Positions 40,528 to 49,379 of a DNA stretch of 64,000 nucleotides are shown here, piece by piece (the stretch's first letter is position 1; the number at the start of each line of letters is the position of its first letter). Source of the stretch: Spongiactinospora rosea (GTDB taxonomy: Bacteria > Actinomycetota > Actinomycetes > Streptosporangiales > Streptosporangiaceae); assembly GCF_003315795.1 (NCBI RefSeq), contig NZ_QMEY01000030.1:1-64000 (forward strand), given 5' to 3'. Under the pieces are notes generated by a model, which was not told the origin of the DNA, did not search any database, and saw only the letters and a program-made list of their open reading frames with translations. Position numbers and translations under genes: made by a program.

Positions 40528-43478
40528 CTGAGCCGTCCACCGGACGCGTCCGGCGGCTCTCGGTCGGCGGGCGGGGCGGCCCGTTCCGGCGGATCGGATC
40601 CACTCACCAGCGCGGCGAGCTCGCGGATCGTGGCGTGGTCGAAGACGTCCATGATCGTGAGTTGCGGGACGTCCGGGCCCAGCGCCGGACCCAGCAGGGC
40701 CAGCATGCGCGTCGCGTGCAGGGAGTGGCCGCCGAGCTCGAAGAAGTCGTCGTCGACACCCACGTGCCGCACGCGGAGCACGTCGCGCCATACTTCGGCG
40801 ATCGTCTTCTCGACCGGCGTACGGGGATCGGCCGGTGTACGGTCCGCGTCATGTCCGGGCGCAGGTTCCGCGACGGGTGTGGGGGCGTCCAGCGCGAACC
40901 GCTCACGCTGGAACGGGTACGTGGGCAGCGGGACACGCCGGGGCGGCCGGCCGGTGTGCAGCGCGGACCAGCGCACGGACACCCCGGCCTGCCACAACTC
41001 CCCGGTGGCGCGCAGCGACTCGGCGGCGCTCCCTGCTCCTCCGGGCGCGTCCGGCAGGCTCTGCACGATCGTGCGGCGCGGTCCGCAGCCGGGGTGCTGC
41101 CGGGCCAGGCTCCCGAGCGTACCGCCGGGGCCGACCTCCAGCAGGATCCCGGCGGAGTCGGCGAGCAGGGTCTGCAACGCGTCGGAGAAGCGGATGGTGC
41201 CGCGCAGGTGACCGGCGTGGTAGGCCGGGTCGCACGCGTCGCGCGCCGTGACCGGCGCACCGGTCCGGTCGGAGATCCACGGTAGCCGCGGTGCGCGCGG
41301 TCGCACGGACGCCACGGCATCGGCGTACTCCTCGAGGACGTCGTCGGCGAGGACCGGGTGAGCCACAGAGCCGGCGGGCAGGCGGCGGGCGTCCACTCCG
41401 CGGGCGGCGAGGCGCTGGAGGAACCGCTCGGCACCGGCCGTGGTACCGCTGACAACGCACTGTCCCGGGCCGTCGAGCGCAATGATCGTCATGTCGCCGG
41501 CGAGCGTCGGCAGCAGGTCGGCCTCCGGCAGCGGCACCGCGAACACGGCGACCTCGGGTGAGCGGTCCAGAAGCCGCCCGTGCGTGAGCGCCAGCGACAG
41601 TGCGTCCGCCCTGGTGAGCACCCCGGCCGAGACGGCGGCGGCGTACGTGCCCGGACCGTACCCGAGGACGGCGTGCGGGCCGACCCCACGGGATTCCCAC
41701 AGTTCGGCCATGGCGTGCTCTACGGCGAAGATCGCGGGCAGGCACACGGCCATCGTGGTCGGCCGCGCCTCCGCCTCGGCCTCGGCGCCGGGCTCCGGGT
41801 ACAGCACCTGCCGCAGGTCCAGACCGAGGTCCGCGCCGACCTGAGCTGCGCAGTCGTCGATGGCCGCGCGGAAGACCGGCTCCTGCGCGTACAGCTCGCG
41901 GGTCATGCCCGCATCCCGGCCGCCTCGCCCGGGGAAGAGGAACGCGACGTGCGGCGTCCCCGCCACGGGGTCTCCCGGGGCCTGCGGACGTTCGGCCAGG
42001 CCGGTCAGTGCCCGGACGGCTTCATCGCGGTCGCGGCACACCACGAAGGCCCGGTGGGCGAACGCGGCCCGCCCGGTCTGCAGAGTCCATGCCGCGTCGG
42101 CGACGGCGACCGGGTCCCGAGCGAGCCGGGCGCCCAGCCGCGCCGCCGACTCGGCGAGTGCTGGAGCGGTACGCGCCGACAACGGCAACAGGTGGTAGCG
42201 GTCGTCGTCGGGTGGCAGGGGTGCGGCGGGCGCCTCCTCCACGAGGAGGTGGGCGTTCGTCCCGCCGATCCCGGTGGAGTTGACCCCGGCTCGGCGGGGA
42301 CGGTCACCCGGGGGCCACGGCGTCACCTCGCTCGTCACCACGAACGGGCCGGCGGCGAGATCGAGGTGCGGGTTGGGGCGGCGGAAGTGCGCAGTGCCCG
42401 GAATGAGGCCGTGGCGCAACGACAGCACCACCTTGATGAGGCCGATCACGCCCGCCGCGGTGTCGGTGTGGCCGATGTTCGACTTGACGGAGCCCAGCAC
42501 GCACCGCTGCGGCGAGCCCGGCCCGAACGCCTCCGACAGCGCGCGGACCTCGATCGTGTCGCCGATCGCGGTGCCGGTGCCGTGCGCCTCGACGTACCCG
42601 ATCGTCTCCGGGGAAACGCCGGCGAGGAGGTGCGCGGAGCGGATCGCGGCCACCTGTCCTGCCACGCTCGGCGCGGTGAAACTCACCTTGCCCGAGCCGT
42701 CGTTGCTGAGCGCCCACCCCCGGAGTACGGCGTCGATGTGATCCCCATCGGCGAGCGCGTCGGGCAGCCGCTTGAGCACGACGATTCCCGCCCCGTCGGC
42801 GCCGACCATTCCGTCGGCGTCCGCGTCGAACGGCCGGCAGCGGCCCTCCGGCGAGAGCAGGTCGTCATCCTCCTCGGCACCTGCGGCGCCACGCAGCGTT
42901 ACCCCACCGGCCAGCGCCATGTCGCACTCGCCGGTGAGCAGCGCCTGGCTTGCCAGGTGAACGGCGACGAGCGAGGTGGAGCAGCCGGTGTGCACGGTGA
43001 CGGCCGGGCCACGCAGGTTCAGCTTGTACGCCACCTGGCCGGTCAGGAAGTCCCGGCTACTGACGAGCCGGAGCCGGCCGTCCGTCATGTCCGGGAACAG
43101 CCGCCGCTGCGAACGCAGGACGGCGAGGTGGTCCGTCTCACCACTTCCGGCGTACACGCCGATGGCACCCGGGTACGTGTGCGGGTCGTAACCGGCGTGC
43201 TCCAGAGCCTCCCAGGCGCACTCAAGGAACACCCGATTCTGCGGGTCGAGCACCGGCGCTTCCTGCGGCGGGACCCCGAAGAACGCGGCATCGAACCATT
43301 CGGTGCCGTCGACCATCCCGTACGAGCGCCGGGATTCGAGGCGAGTGGTCAGATCCCGGCCGGCGACGAGCGCGGCCCAGAACGCGTCGATGTCCGCGAC
43401 CCCGGGTATCCGGGCAGCCATCCCGATGACGGCCACGGCGGTCTGCATGTCCTCGTCGGTTCCTGCGATGGCGGTCAT
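40524..43478 (-). CDS. PKS module KS-AT*-PCP with serine-less AT
   Basis: 984 residues from ATG 43478, preceded by GAGGAGGAC; an upstream in-frame extension lacks such a site. The KS (~12-435) has Cys in VHTGCSTSLVAVH and His in EAHGTGTAIGD and SVKSNIGHTDTAAG, so it should be active. The AT is full length (FLFPGRGGRDAGM at the start, VAHPVLADDVL and GGTLGSLARQ later), but the nucleophile elbow reads LGYGPGTYA: Gly608 stands where the catalytic Ser belongs. No reductive domain. The C-terminal carrier has DDDFFELGGHSLHATRM. It is the first gene of the minus-strand operon and is coupled to the NRPS-MFS gene. Confidence 0.93.
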   Translation of the reverse strand: MTAIAGTDEDMQTAVAVIGMAARIPGVADIDAFWAALVAGRDLTTRLESRRSYGMVDGTEWFDAAFFGVPPQEAPVLDPQNRVFLECAWEALEHAGYDPHTYPGAIGVYAGSGETDHLAVLRSQRRLFPDMTDGRLRLVSSRDFLTGQVAYKLNLRGPAVTVHTGCSTSLVAVHLASQALLTGECDMALAGGVTLRGAAGAEEDDDLLSPEGRCRPFDADADGMVGADGAGIVVLKRLPDALADGDHIDAVLRGWALSNDGSGKVSFTAPSVAGQVAAIRSAHLLAGVSPETIGYVEAHGTGTAIGDTIEVRALSEAFGPGSPQRCVLGSVKSNIGHTDTAAGVIGLIKVVLSLRHGLIPGTAHFRRPNPHLDLAAGPFVVTSEVTPWPPGDRPRRAGVNSTGIGGTNAHLLVEEAPAAPLPPDDDRYHLLPLSARTAPALAESAARLGARLARDPVAVADAAWTLQTGRAAFAHRAFVVCRDRDEAVRALTGLAERPQAPGDPVAGTPHVAFLFPGRGGRDAGMTRELYAQEPVFRAAIDDCAAQVGADLGLDLRQVLYPEPGAEAEAEARPTTMAVCLPAIFAVEHAMAELWESRGVGPHAVLGYGPGTYAAAVSAGVLTRADALSLALTHGRLLDRSPEVAVFAVPLPEADLLPTLAGDMTIIALDGPGQCVVSGTTAGAERFLQRLAARGVDARRLPAGSVAHPVLADDVLEEYADAVASVRPRAPRLPWISDRTGAPVTARDACDPAYHAGHLRGTIRFSDALQTLLADSAGILLEVGPGGTLGSLARQHPGCGPRRTIVQSLPDAPGGAGSAAESLRATGELWQAGVSVRWSALHTGRPPRRVPLPTYPFQRERFALDAPTPVAEPAPGHDADRTPADPRTPVEKTIAEVWRDVLRVRHVGVDDDFFELGGHSLHATRMLALLGPALGPDVPQLTIMDVFDHATIRELAALVSGSDPPERAAPPADREPPDASGGRLR

Positions 43479-43615
43479 GTCCTCCTCACCTCGCAGACAT
43501 GACCGGATCGGCGTAACCCGCGTTGTGATGTGAGTGATTCCACCGGATCGAACACGCAGAGCCTTCGTACATCTTCCGCCAACCACTTGATTCGATTTGC
43601 AAGGGTAATCCGCGT

Positions 43616-43630
43616 ATCAATGAGGCACCG
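43616..43630 (+). repeat. Direct repeat copy 1, ATCAATGAGGCACCG
   Basis: First of three near-identical elements upstream of the PKS/NRPS operon, 138 bases before its start codon. The left flank CGCGTA is shared with copy 2 (GCGTAA). Confidence 0.5.
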
Positions 43631-43660
43631 TCGTTCCACGCGTCGACGAGTATTATTTGA

Positions 43661-43684
43661 GGGATTGAATAGACGGTTAATCCC
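43661..43684. promoter_or_regulatory. Inverted repeat GGGATT-12-AATCCC in AT-rich promoter region
   Basis: Six-base arms lie in the AT-rich stretch 43600-43720 about 190 bases upstream of the operon start. On the minus strand TAATAC just downstream could serve as a -10. A regulator site for the biosynthetic operon is plausible. Confidence 0.35.
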
Positions 43685-43886
43685 CCACAAACGCGACAGA
43701 TATAGATGCCGTCGGTAAGCCGGGAGCACCGACCACACCTCCACACCCCAAGCAGGCCGCTGACCTCCTGGAATGTGGCTCTCACACCCTCTTCGCCATC
43801 TTCTCTTCAGGCGCGGGTACTCACCGGGAAGTAGCGCCATCACACTTACGGGCATGACCCCTGGAGCGACCACGTAAAGCGCGTAA

Positions 43887-43901
43887 ATCAATGCGGCACC
43901 G
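43887..43901 (+). repeat. Direct repeat copy 2, ATCAATGCGGCACCG
   Basis: Differs from copy 1 at one base (C for A), 271 bases away in the same orientation. Confidence 0.5.
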
Positions 43902-43916
43902 AACAATCACTACGCG

Positions 43917-43926
43917 GTTTATAAAC
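43917..43926. promoter_or_regulatory. Palindrome GTTTATAAAC between repeats 2 and 3
   Basis: A perfect 10-base palindrome containing TATAAA, 15 bases after repeat copy 2 and 11 before copy 3, in otherwise GC-rich DNA. It could be a promoter element or regulator site. Confidence 0.35.
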
Positions 43927-43937
43927 GGTGCGCACGC

Positions 43938-43952
43938 ATCAATGAGGCCCCC
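43938..43952 (+). repeat. Direct repeat copy 3, ATCAATGAGGC then CCCC
   Basis: Third copy, identical to copy 1 over 11 bases, then diverging. Spacing to copy 2 is 51 bases. Confidence 0.4.
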
Positions 43953-44480
43953 GGCAGGCGACTCGGCCGGCTGCGTGACGCCTGGCCGACCAGAAGCCCG
44001 GCAGATGGTATTTCGCCGCATCCGGCCGACTTTACGAACCGCACCGAACGCCGCCATCCGGGAAGACCTCCTCCAGGCCGATCCGATCCCGCCCGACTCG
44101 CCCGGCTCCCCTCACCGCGGCACCCCGACCCGGCGGTCAGACCTCGGCCGGAACCGGCACGAACTGACCGTGACCACGACCGCCGTGCCGTACCGCACAC
44201 ATGCGAGCGGCCACCGAGCAACATAGGCGGATGGCACTCCAAGATCATTTTGATTGGGCGGCGCGTTGCGGGGCGCCGCTGCCGGCCCGCGATCACGGGC
44301 ATCCGGCCGCGCTGGACGGCTCGTAGGGATATCTGCGGCAGTTCGCCGGGGGTGGTGACCTTCGTAGGCGGCCGACAGATCTCTGCTCGCCCCTCGATGC
44401 TCTTCGTAGCCGACACGGTGTGGCGGTCGGCATTCATGTGTGGCGGGTTGCCAGCGGTTGCCGCTGGGGTGCCGCCGAGG
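43953..44480. other. Non-coding or decayed stretch upstream of NRPS locus
   Basis: Open frames here are Arg/Pro-rich and unlike proteins. The stretch may include decayed mobile DNA; I could not recognise an element. Confidence 0.3.
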
Positions 44481-44681
44481 TCAGGGGTGGAAGGTGTCGA
44501 AGTAGTCGGCCGGGAGTTCGTTGAGCCAGGCGTGCATGACGCCGGTCCAGCCGATGCGCAGGAAGTCGGCCTTGCCGTCGCCGTCGACGTCGACGTCGGC
44601 GAACTGGACGTCCTTGGGCGGCACCTCGGCGTCACCAGCGATCTTGCCGATGTCGCGGAACTTTCCACCCAGTCGGCGCAC
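44481..44681 (-). pseudogene. FG-GAP/VCBS repeat protein fragment
   Basis: 66 residues containing GGKFRDIGKIAGDAEVPPKD, then VQFADVDVDGDGKADFLRIG and HAWLNE. The DVDVDGDGKAD loop is the calcium-binding turn of FG-GAP/VCBS beta-propeller repeats in secreted actinomycete proteins. Only one repeat and a short C-terminus survive; no signal peptide or upstream repeats can be found in frame. A remnant. Confidence 0.65.
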
Positions 44682-45022
44682 CCGGCCATGGAGGTGCTGT
44701 TCGGGCGCGCGACAGCCCGCATGACAACCCCGGGGAGCGTATCTGGGCCGTGCTGAAGACGTTCATCGCCATTGCCGGCCGCAAAGGTGGCGGGCATCGA
44801 TTCGCGGTGGTGCGCCGTAACCCGATACAGGCTGACGTTGGGCGACACGGGCAAGACAGAGAGACGATAGGTGGACCTTCTATCCTCATTCCCATGTCGA
44901 AACACTCGCAAGCGTCGTCATTACTGTTGACCGCACCACCGTGACGGCTTTCCTTGCAGGTTCGGCGAGTGTGGGCGACGTTTCCGAGCAGAAGAATCCA
45001 TCATCAGAGATGAGGCAAGCGA
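44682..45022. other. Upstream region of small secreted protein gene
   Basis: No gene is visible. A TTGACC hexamer near 44928 lacks a matching -10. The region separates the VCBS remnant from the 45023 gene. Confidence 0.3.
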
Positions 45023-45283
45023 ATGAGGTTCACGAAAACGCTGATCCTGTCCATCGCCGGCGCGGCCGCCATGATCGTGTCCGCTGCACCCGCCAACGCC
45101 ACTGAAGCCATTCCGGCTCATAAGGCGCAGGCATCGACCGCGATGGGCGTCTACACCAGCCCTCCGTACGCGACCTTCGCGGACTGTGAATATTGGCGCG
45201 GCGTCAAGGAGAGCCTCGGCTGGCTCACGAATCCGTGCGAGTTCCATCCTGTCAGGATGCAGTGGTTCTTTCTGTACTACTGA
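45023..45283 (+). CDS. Small secreted two-cysteine protein A
   Basis: 86 residues. The first 27 form a Sec signal peptide: MRFTKT, hydrophobic core LILSIAGAAAMIVSAA and cleavage after PANA. The mature part has ~59 residues, with two Cys (DCEYWRGVKESLGW and NPCEF) likely forming one disulfide, and an aromatic C-terminus MQWFFLYY. No known family. It faces the similar gene at 45701-45964 across a strong hairpin. Such small Trp/Cys proteins could be extracellular inhibitors, signals or toxins; none is shown. Confidence 0.75.
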   Translation: MRFTKTLILSIAGAAAMIVSAAPANATEAIPAHKAQASTAMGVYTSPPYATFADCEYWRGVKESLGWLTNPCEFHPVRMQWFFLYY

Positions 45284-45425
45284 ACCCGCTCGCCAGAAAG
45301 CCCCTCTGCGGTAGGCTCGATCGCCTTGAGCCTTCGCAACAGCCGTGTCGGCCACTCCGCTGTCATGGCATCGTGGACGAGCGGATAGGCTGCTAGTGCA
45401 TGGTCGATCGACGTGCGCAGCGCCC

Positions 45426-45459
45426 ACGGGCGGCCCCGCCTTCAGGCGGGGCCGCCCGT
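45426..45459. terminator. Strong bidirectional hairpin terminator
   Basis: A perfect 15-base stem (ACGGGCGGCCCCGCC and its complement) with a TTCA loop, between two convergent small genes. It has no T-run, as is usual for actinomycete terminators. It can stop transcription from both sides. Confidence 0.85.
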
Positions 45460-45700
45460 TACAGATGGTGCGGAATATCGGGACATCCGTTGATGCAGGC
45501 GTATGCGTCGCATTCTGCTCTTCGGTCGGACTCCACCTGATGCCGCGCCATGGAGGGTGCCGCTTTCCAGGCCTTCCGCAGATGAACACAAAGAGCATGC
45601 AACGAGCCATTGAATGTTGGAGCGAGTGAGCCGGAATCGTCAGTGCACAGTAGCCGCTCGGCCTCTCTGACGCATCGCCGCTCAGGCCGAGCCGAGCCCG

Positions 45701-45964
45701 TCAGGCGCCTGGCTCAAAATGCCAGAAGAGCCACTCGCTGGCACCGTAGAAGCAGGTATACGGAGCGGGCGGATCGGTCTGATACCCGGCGGCTCGGACG
45801 GCTTCGAGCTCTACGTTGCAGAGCCATTCGACGTTGTAGCGGTGAAACCTCCATTCCCCGCCGGCCCGCGACGTCTCTGCTTGAGCCGCTGAGGTTATGC
45901 CGGGACTGAACATCGTCATCGCCAGTGCGCCGGCGATGACTCCCATCTGGATGAGTTTGCGCAT
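45701..45964 (-). CDS. Small secreted two-cysteine protein B
   Basis: 87 residues from ATG 45964 with AAGGAG six bases upstream; an earlier Met seven codons up lacks such a site. The signal peptide is MRKLIQMGVIAGALAMTMFS up to an AQA-type cleavage site. The mature part has two Cys (EWLCNVELEAVRAAGY and YTCFYG) and the aromatic end EWLFWHFEPGA. The layout parallels protein A: short lead, Cys, amphipathic helix, second Cys, Trp/Phe-rich tail. The two are probably distant paralogues. No known domain. Confidence 0.75.
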   Translation of the reverse strand: MRKLIQMGVIAGALAMTMFSPGITSAAQAETSRAGGEWRFHRYNVEWLCNVELEAVRAAGYQTDPPAPYTCFYGASEWLFWHFEPGA

Positions 45965-46908
45965 CGTGCTCCTTCGGAATCGCATTTGATGCCGTGGCAG
46001 ACCTCAGGCTATGGAATGCACCTGTCATCCTCGTGGCGCAGACCTATCGTGAAGCTGGCGCAACTGACACGCGCCGACAATGTGCGGCACGCATGCCATG
46101 TCGTCGCTGCCTGAGTCGGCTGAGGATGGACTGCGGCCACGTCGTCGAGCGCACCCGGGGCCGGACTTCCCAAGCCGGGCTTGAGGTGTGACCATACGCT
46201 CGCCACGAGATTGAGTGCGGGCGGTAGGTCGGCGATGGCGTCCCACCCAGTGGTGTAAAAGTCCAGTGATCACGGTCATACCTCGTGGACCGCAAGAACG
46301 GCCGTGGTCCGCCGGATCGTGACCGCCCGGCCGCACCACCACGGGCACCGCAACGGCGAGACGCACCACAGCGATGCCCGGCGCCCGCCAACGGCGGTCC
46401 GCCGGAACGCGGAGCCAGGCGGCATTTCCACCACTCGTGGGGACGCCATCAGGTCGGCAGGTGGAACACCGTCAGCGGTGGGCGCGCTGTGATCAGGCTG
46501 CGCCGTCCAGGCGTCGCCGTGGGTATCGACGTAGTGCCAGGCGAACACGTCGGCCTGGTGAGCAGCGTCCAGCAGGTGGGCGAAGTCTGCTGCGGGCCAC
46601 AGTCCAGGTGCACGTGGAGCCGCGGGAAAGGCCGGCTGGTCGGCGAGCGTGGATTTCATGACGGGGAACCGAGCGCAAGCCGAACACTCGGTTCCCCGTC
46701 GTGGCGTGCGACGTCGCCTCACCTCTCGCCGACCGGCATGAATCAGCCCAGAGCTTCGGAGGCCGTGGGGAGGGGCCGTGGGCACCGATGGCGGCGCTGG
46801 TCATCGGTCAGCCCGGCTGGAATCGTCCCCCACCCGTGCGCGGCACTCCGGTCGGCAACAGCCGCGGCGGCACGCCAGGGATCGCGCCTGAACTCTGCGA
46901 TCCCGCTC
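45965..46908. other. Long stretch without a convincing gene
   Basis: About 940 bases. A minus-strand frame from 46662 begins plausibly (ADFAHLLDAAHQADVFAWHY), but its C-terminal half is unlike a protein and no ribosome binding site is clear. It could be a decayed gene. No repeats or RNA genes seen. Confidence 0.35.
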
Positions 46909-47985
46909 TCACACCTCAGGCTCGATGAGCTCCCGTGCCCGGACGGCGGCCGCTAGCGCGTCGGGGTCGCCGCTGGACCGATACACCTGCACGGCGGTGT
47001 CGGTGAACTTGATGACATGCTCGTCTCCGTTCGCCACCGCGCGTTCCAGGAGGTCTGCAACGGGATCATCCGCGCGTGGAGCCTCCGGCAACTCCGCCTG
47101 TGGAACCGTGTGATCGGGCGCGTAGGCGGACACGATCGCTGCGGCGGCGGACCACACCGCGGCCAGGCTCGGCACCCACATCTCCTTGGGCAAGGCGGGC
47201 AGAGTGTGCCTGACGGCGTTGGGCGCCGTGGCCGTGTGGACCAGCAGAATGGGGCTGCCGTGAGCATGGTGGAGGTAGCGCAGCGTCGCCGCCCGGACCA
47301 ACTCCTCCAGGAGAGCGGGTACGTCGTCGGCGTCGGCCGGAGCGCGCAGCGCCGCCTGGGCGGCCGGCCAGGCCGGCAGGTCGGCGAGCCGGGCGAGCCG
47401 ATGGGCGAGAAGCCCGGACTGGTCGGCTAGGAGGGGGATGCCGGCCAAGGCCTGTTCGGGGCTCAGGTCGCCGGACGGAGCCGTCGCGCCCGGCGTGGGC
47501 CGGCTACGCGCTGCCCAGAAGGCGAGTCCGTGCGCGAGTTCGGACTCCGCGAGTTCCCCCGCGCCGCCGATGAGGCTGCGAACCGCGTGGCCCACCCGGA
47601 TCGCGCCGTGGGTCGCGCCGGCGGTTATGCCGGGCAGGAGTATCGGCCACCACCTCGCGAGGACGTCCTGCCAGGGCCGCTCGGTCATCTGGCGGGTGAA
47701 GTACTCCGTCCAGTCGCCGAGCCTGGAACGCCCTCCGCCCAGCGAGTCGCGGAGGTTCTGCGCGGTGATGGGTTCGCGAGCCGGGGGCATATCGATCAAC
47801 CGCGCGACGTAACGGTCGAGCCAGGTGGACACCTGGTCGCCATATCCGTGGCGAATGAGAACCTCCGCGGCCATCGGCCCATGGTTGGCGAGTCCGTGGT
47901 CGCCCTGCTGGTCACCACCGAATTCCGGGCCCGTGCCGTGCAGTCGCAGGTACGCCTCGTCGAGAGAGGCACTCATGCTCATCAT
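46909..47985 (-). CDS. Questin oxidase-like (DUF4243) protein
   Basis: 358 residues. The start LRLHGTGPEFGGDQQGDHGL followed by ANHGPMAAEVLIRHGYGDQV is the DUF4243/questin-oxidase-like signature (GPE..., NHGPMA). The fungal namesake catalyses Baeyer-Villiger-type ring opening of questin, but bacterial members are uncharacterised. There is no flavin-binding Rossmann motif or signal peptide. It is the last gene of a three-gene minus operon (28 bases after a DsbA-like gene) divergent from a MocR regulator. Confidence 0.8.
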   Translation of the reverse strand: MMSMSASLDEAYLRLHGTGPEFGGDQQGDHGLANHGPMAAEVLIRHGYGDQVSTWLDRYVARLIDMPPAREPITAQNLRDSLGGGRSRLGDWTEYFTRQMTERPWQDVLARWWPILLPGITAGATHGAIRVGHAVRSLIGGAGELAESELAHGLAFWAARSRPTPGATAPSGDLSPEQALAGIPLLADQSGLLAHRLARLADLPAWPAAQAALRAPADADDVPALLEELVRAATLRYLHHAHGSPILLVHTATAPNAVRHTLPALPKEMWVPSLAAVWSAAAAIVSAYAPDHTVPQAELPEAPRADDPVADLLERAVANGDEHVIKFTDTAVQVYRSSGDPDALAAAVRARELIEPEV

Positions 47986-48013
47986 CCCTATCCTTGGCTG
48001 CGCAACGTGATGG

Positions 48014-48664
48014 TCATGCGAAGGTCAACTCCTGTGTGCTGTCTCGCTTCATCTCCGCCCAATCCGGGCAGGCGGCCAACGTCCTCACCGCGTTGAAGAC
48101 GGCGACGGCTTGAGGGCCTCGGGGGATGCCGGTCAGGACCGGCCCGAACAGGGCTTGTCCGTCGAAATGCAAGGCGGGTGTCCCGGCCGGCCGGCCCAGC
48201 GGGGCCATGCCTTCGGCGTGGCTCGCGCGCAGAAAGTCATCGTGGTCCGTCGACCACGCGGACTCGCTCAGATCGGCTGGAAGACCCGCGTCAGCGAGGG
48301 CCGGCGCCAATACCGTCATGTTCTTCGTGCCTTCGTTGTGCAGCCGCCGGCCCAAGGCGGTGTAAAGGGCCCGGAGCGCTTGCTGGCCGAAGAGCCGGTC
48401 GGCGGCCGCGCAGGCCCGGGCGAGTACCCAGAGCCGGCCGCTCGGCTCGCGCGACTCCGGATCGGGCGGAGGTTCGTCGTTGAGCAACGAGAGGCTCATG
48501 ACCCGGAACCGGAGGTCGACTTCGACCTGCGACTCGACCTCCAGCATCCACCGGGAGGCGATCCAGGCGTACGGACAGCACGGGTCGAAGTAGAGGACGA
48601 CTCCAGGCGGATCGGCATCCTGGGCGATTTCCTCTCCCCCGAGCCGCTCGGTGTGCGCGCTCAT
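48014..48664 (-). CDS. DsbA-like, mycothiol-dependent nitroreductase family
   Basis: 216 residues. The thioredoxin-fold active site reads VLYFDPCCPYAWIASRWM, close to the DPxCPWAW site of Rv2466c-type mycothiol-dependent reductases, with an extra Cys directly before the catalytic one. The helical insertion (RACAAADRLFGQQALRALYT) and GTPALHFDGQALFGPVL with the cis-Pro loop are in place. Cytosolic. It overlaps the PPOX gene by four bases. A role in reducing nitro or quinone compounds with mycothiol is inferred from the family. Confidence 0.82.
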   Translation of the reverse strand: MSAHTERLGGEEIAQDADPPGVVLYFDPCCPYAWIASRWMLEVESQVEVDLRFRVMSLSLLNDEPPPDPESREPSGRLWVLARACAAADRLFGQQALRALYTALGRRLHNEGTKNMTVLAPALADAGLPADLSESAWSTDHDDFLRASHAEGMAPLGRPAGTPALHFDGQALFGPVLTGIPRGPQAVAVFNAVRTLAACPDWAEMKRDSTQELTFA

Positions 48665-49332
48665 CGCCCGCCCCTGTGGTCGTCGTTGTTCGCCGCCGCG
48701 TACAGGTGGCGCACGCTCTGCGGCAGCGGGAGATCATGGCGCAGTTCGGGGGCGGGTTCCGGCGGCTCCAGCCGAGTCGTCATGGGCAGTACCCCGGCCC
48801 ATACATCGTCTGTGGCATCGGATGAGTCGCCGTCGCTGGGTGGCCCGGTTCGCACTTTGACGGACGCCTCATCGATCGTCAGGGCGAGCAGGCTCGTCGC
48901 GGCGAGTTCCTTGGGCGAAGGTCTGCGAACCTCCGCCCAGCGACCTGGGACCAGACGATTCGTGAACGCCTTCAGCGCCGCATCGCACTCTTCGGCCGGT
49001 ACCGGCGTGAACCGGCCGAGCAGAACGGCGGAACGGTAGTTGGCGGAGTGCTCGAACACCGACCTGGCCAGAACCAACCCGTCGACCATCGTGATCGTCA
49101 CACAGGCCGGAGCACCGTCCTGAAGTATGCGGAGCGCCCGGCTACCGGTCGAGCCGTGGATGTACAGGGTTTCGCCCACACGGACGTGCAGAAACGGCAT
49201 GCAATATGGCCGGCCGGCCTCGATGAAGGCAACGTGCGCCACTATCGCGGCATCCAGCACCTCGTGGATATCGGAGCGTGCGTAGTGCCCCCGCTCAGGG
49301 CTCCTCCGCACGCGTACGCGTTCTGATGTCAC
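48661..49332 (-). CDS. PPOX/NimA-like flavin-nucleotide-binding protein
   Basis: 223 residues from GTG 49332. The split-barrel FMN-binding fold is visible: EVLDAAIVAHVAFIEAGRPY, MPFLHVRVGETLYIHGSTGS, then VCVTITMVDG-like CVTITMVDGLVLARSVFEHS and NYRSAVLLGRFTPV. This is the NimA/pyridoxamine-oxidase-like group, which binds flavin or F420 and reduces or oxidises small molecules. Only 47 bases separate it from the divergent MocR gene, whose product is its likely regulator. Confidence 0.87.
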   Translation of the reverse strand: MTSERVRVRRSPERGHYARSDIHEVLDAAIVAHVAFIEAGRPYCMPFLHVRVGETLYIHGSTGSRALRILQDGAPACVTITMVDGLVLARSVFEHSANYRSAVLLGRFTPVPAEECDAALKAFTNRLVPGRWAEVRRPSPKELAATSLLALTIDEASVKVRTGPPSDGDSSDATDDVWAGVLPMTTRLEPPEPAPELRHDLPLPQSVRHLYAAANNDDHRGGR

Positions 49333-49379
49333 AAGACGAATGTGGCGAGGAGACTGGCCCGTTGTTAAGGTCCAGATTC

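Noticed and set aside
46276..46785. Minus-strand protein of up to 169 residues
   Set aside because: Only part looks protein-like, the C-terminus is Trp/Arg/Cys-rich noise and no ribosome binding site was found.
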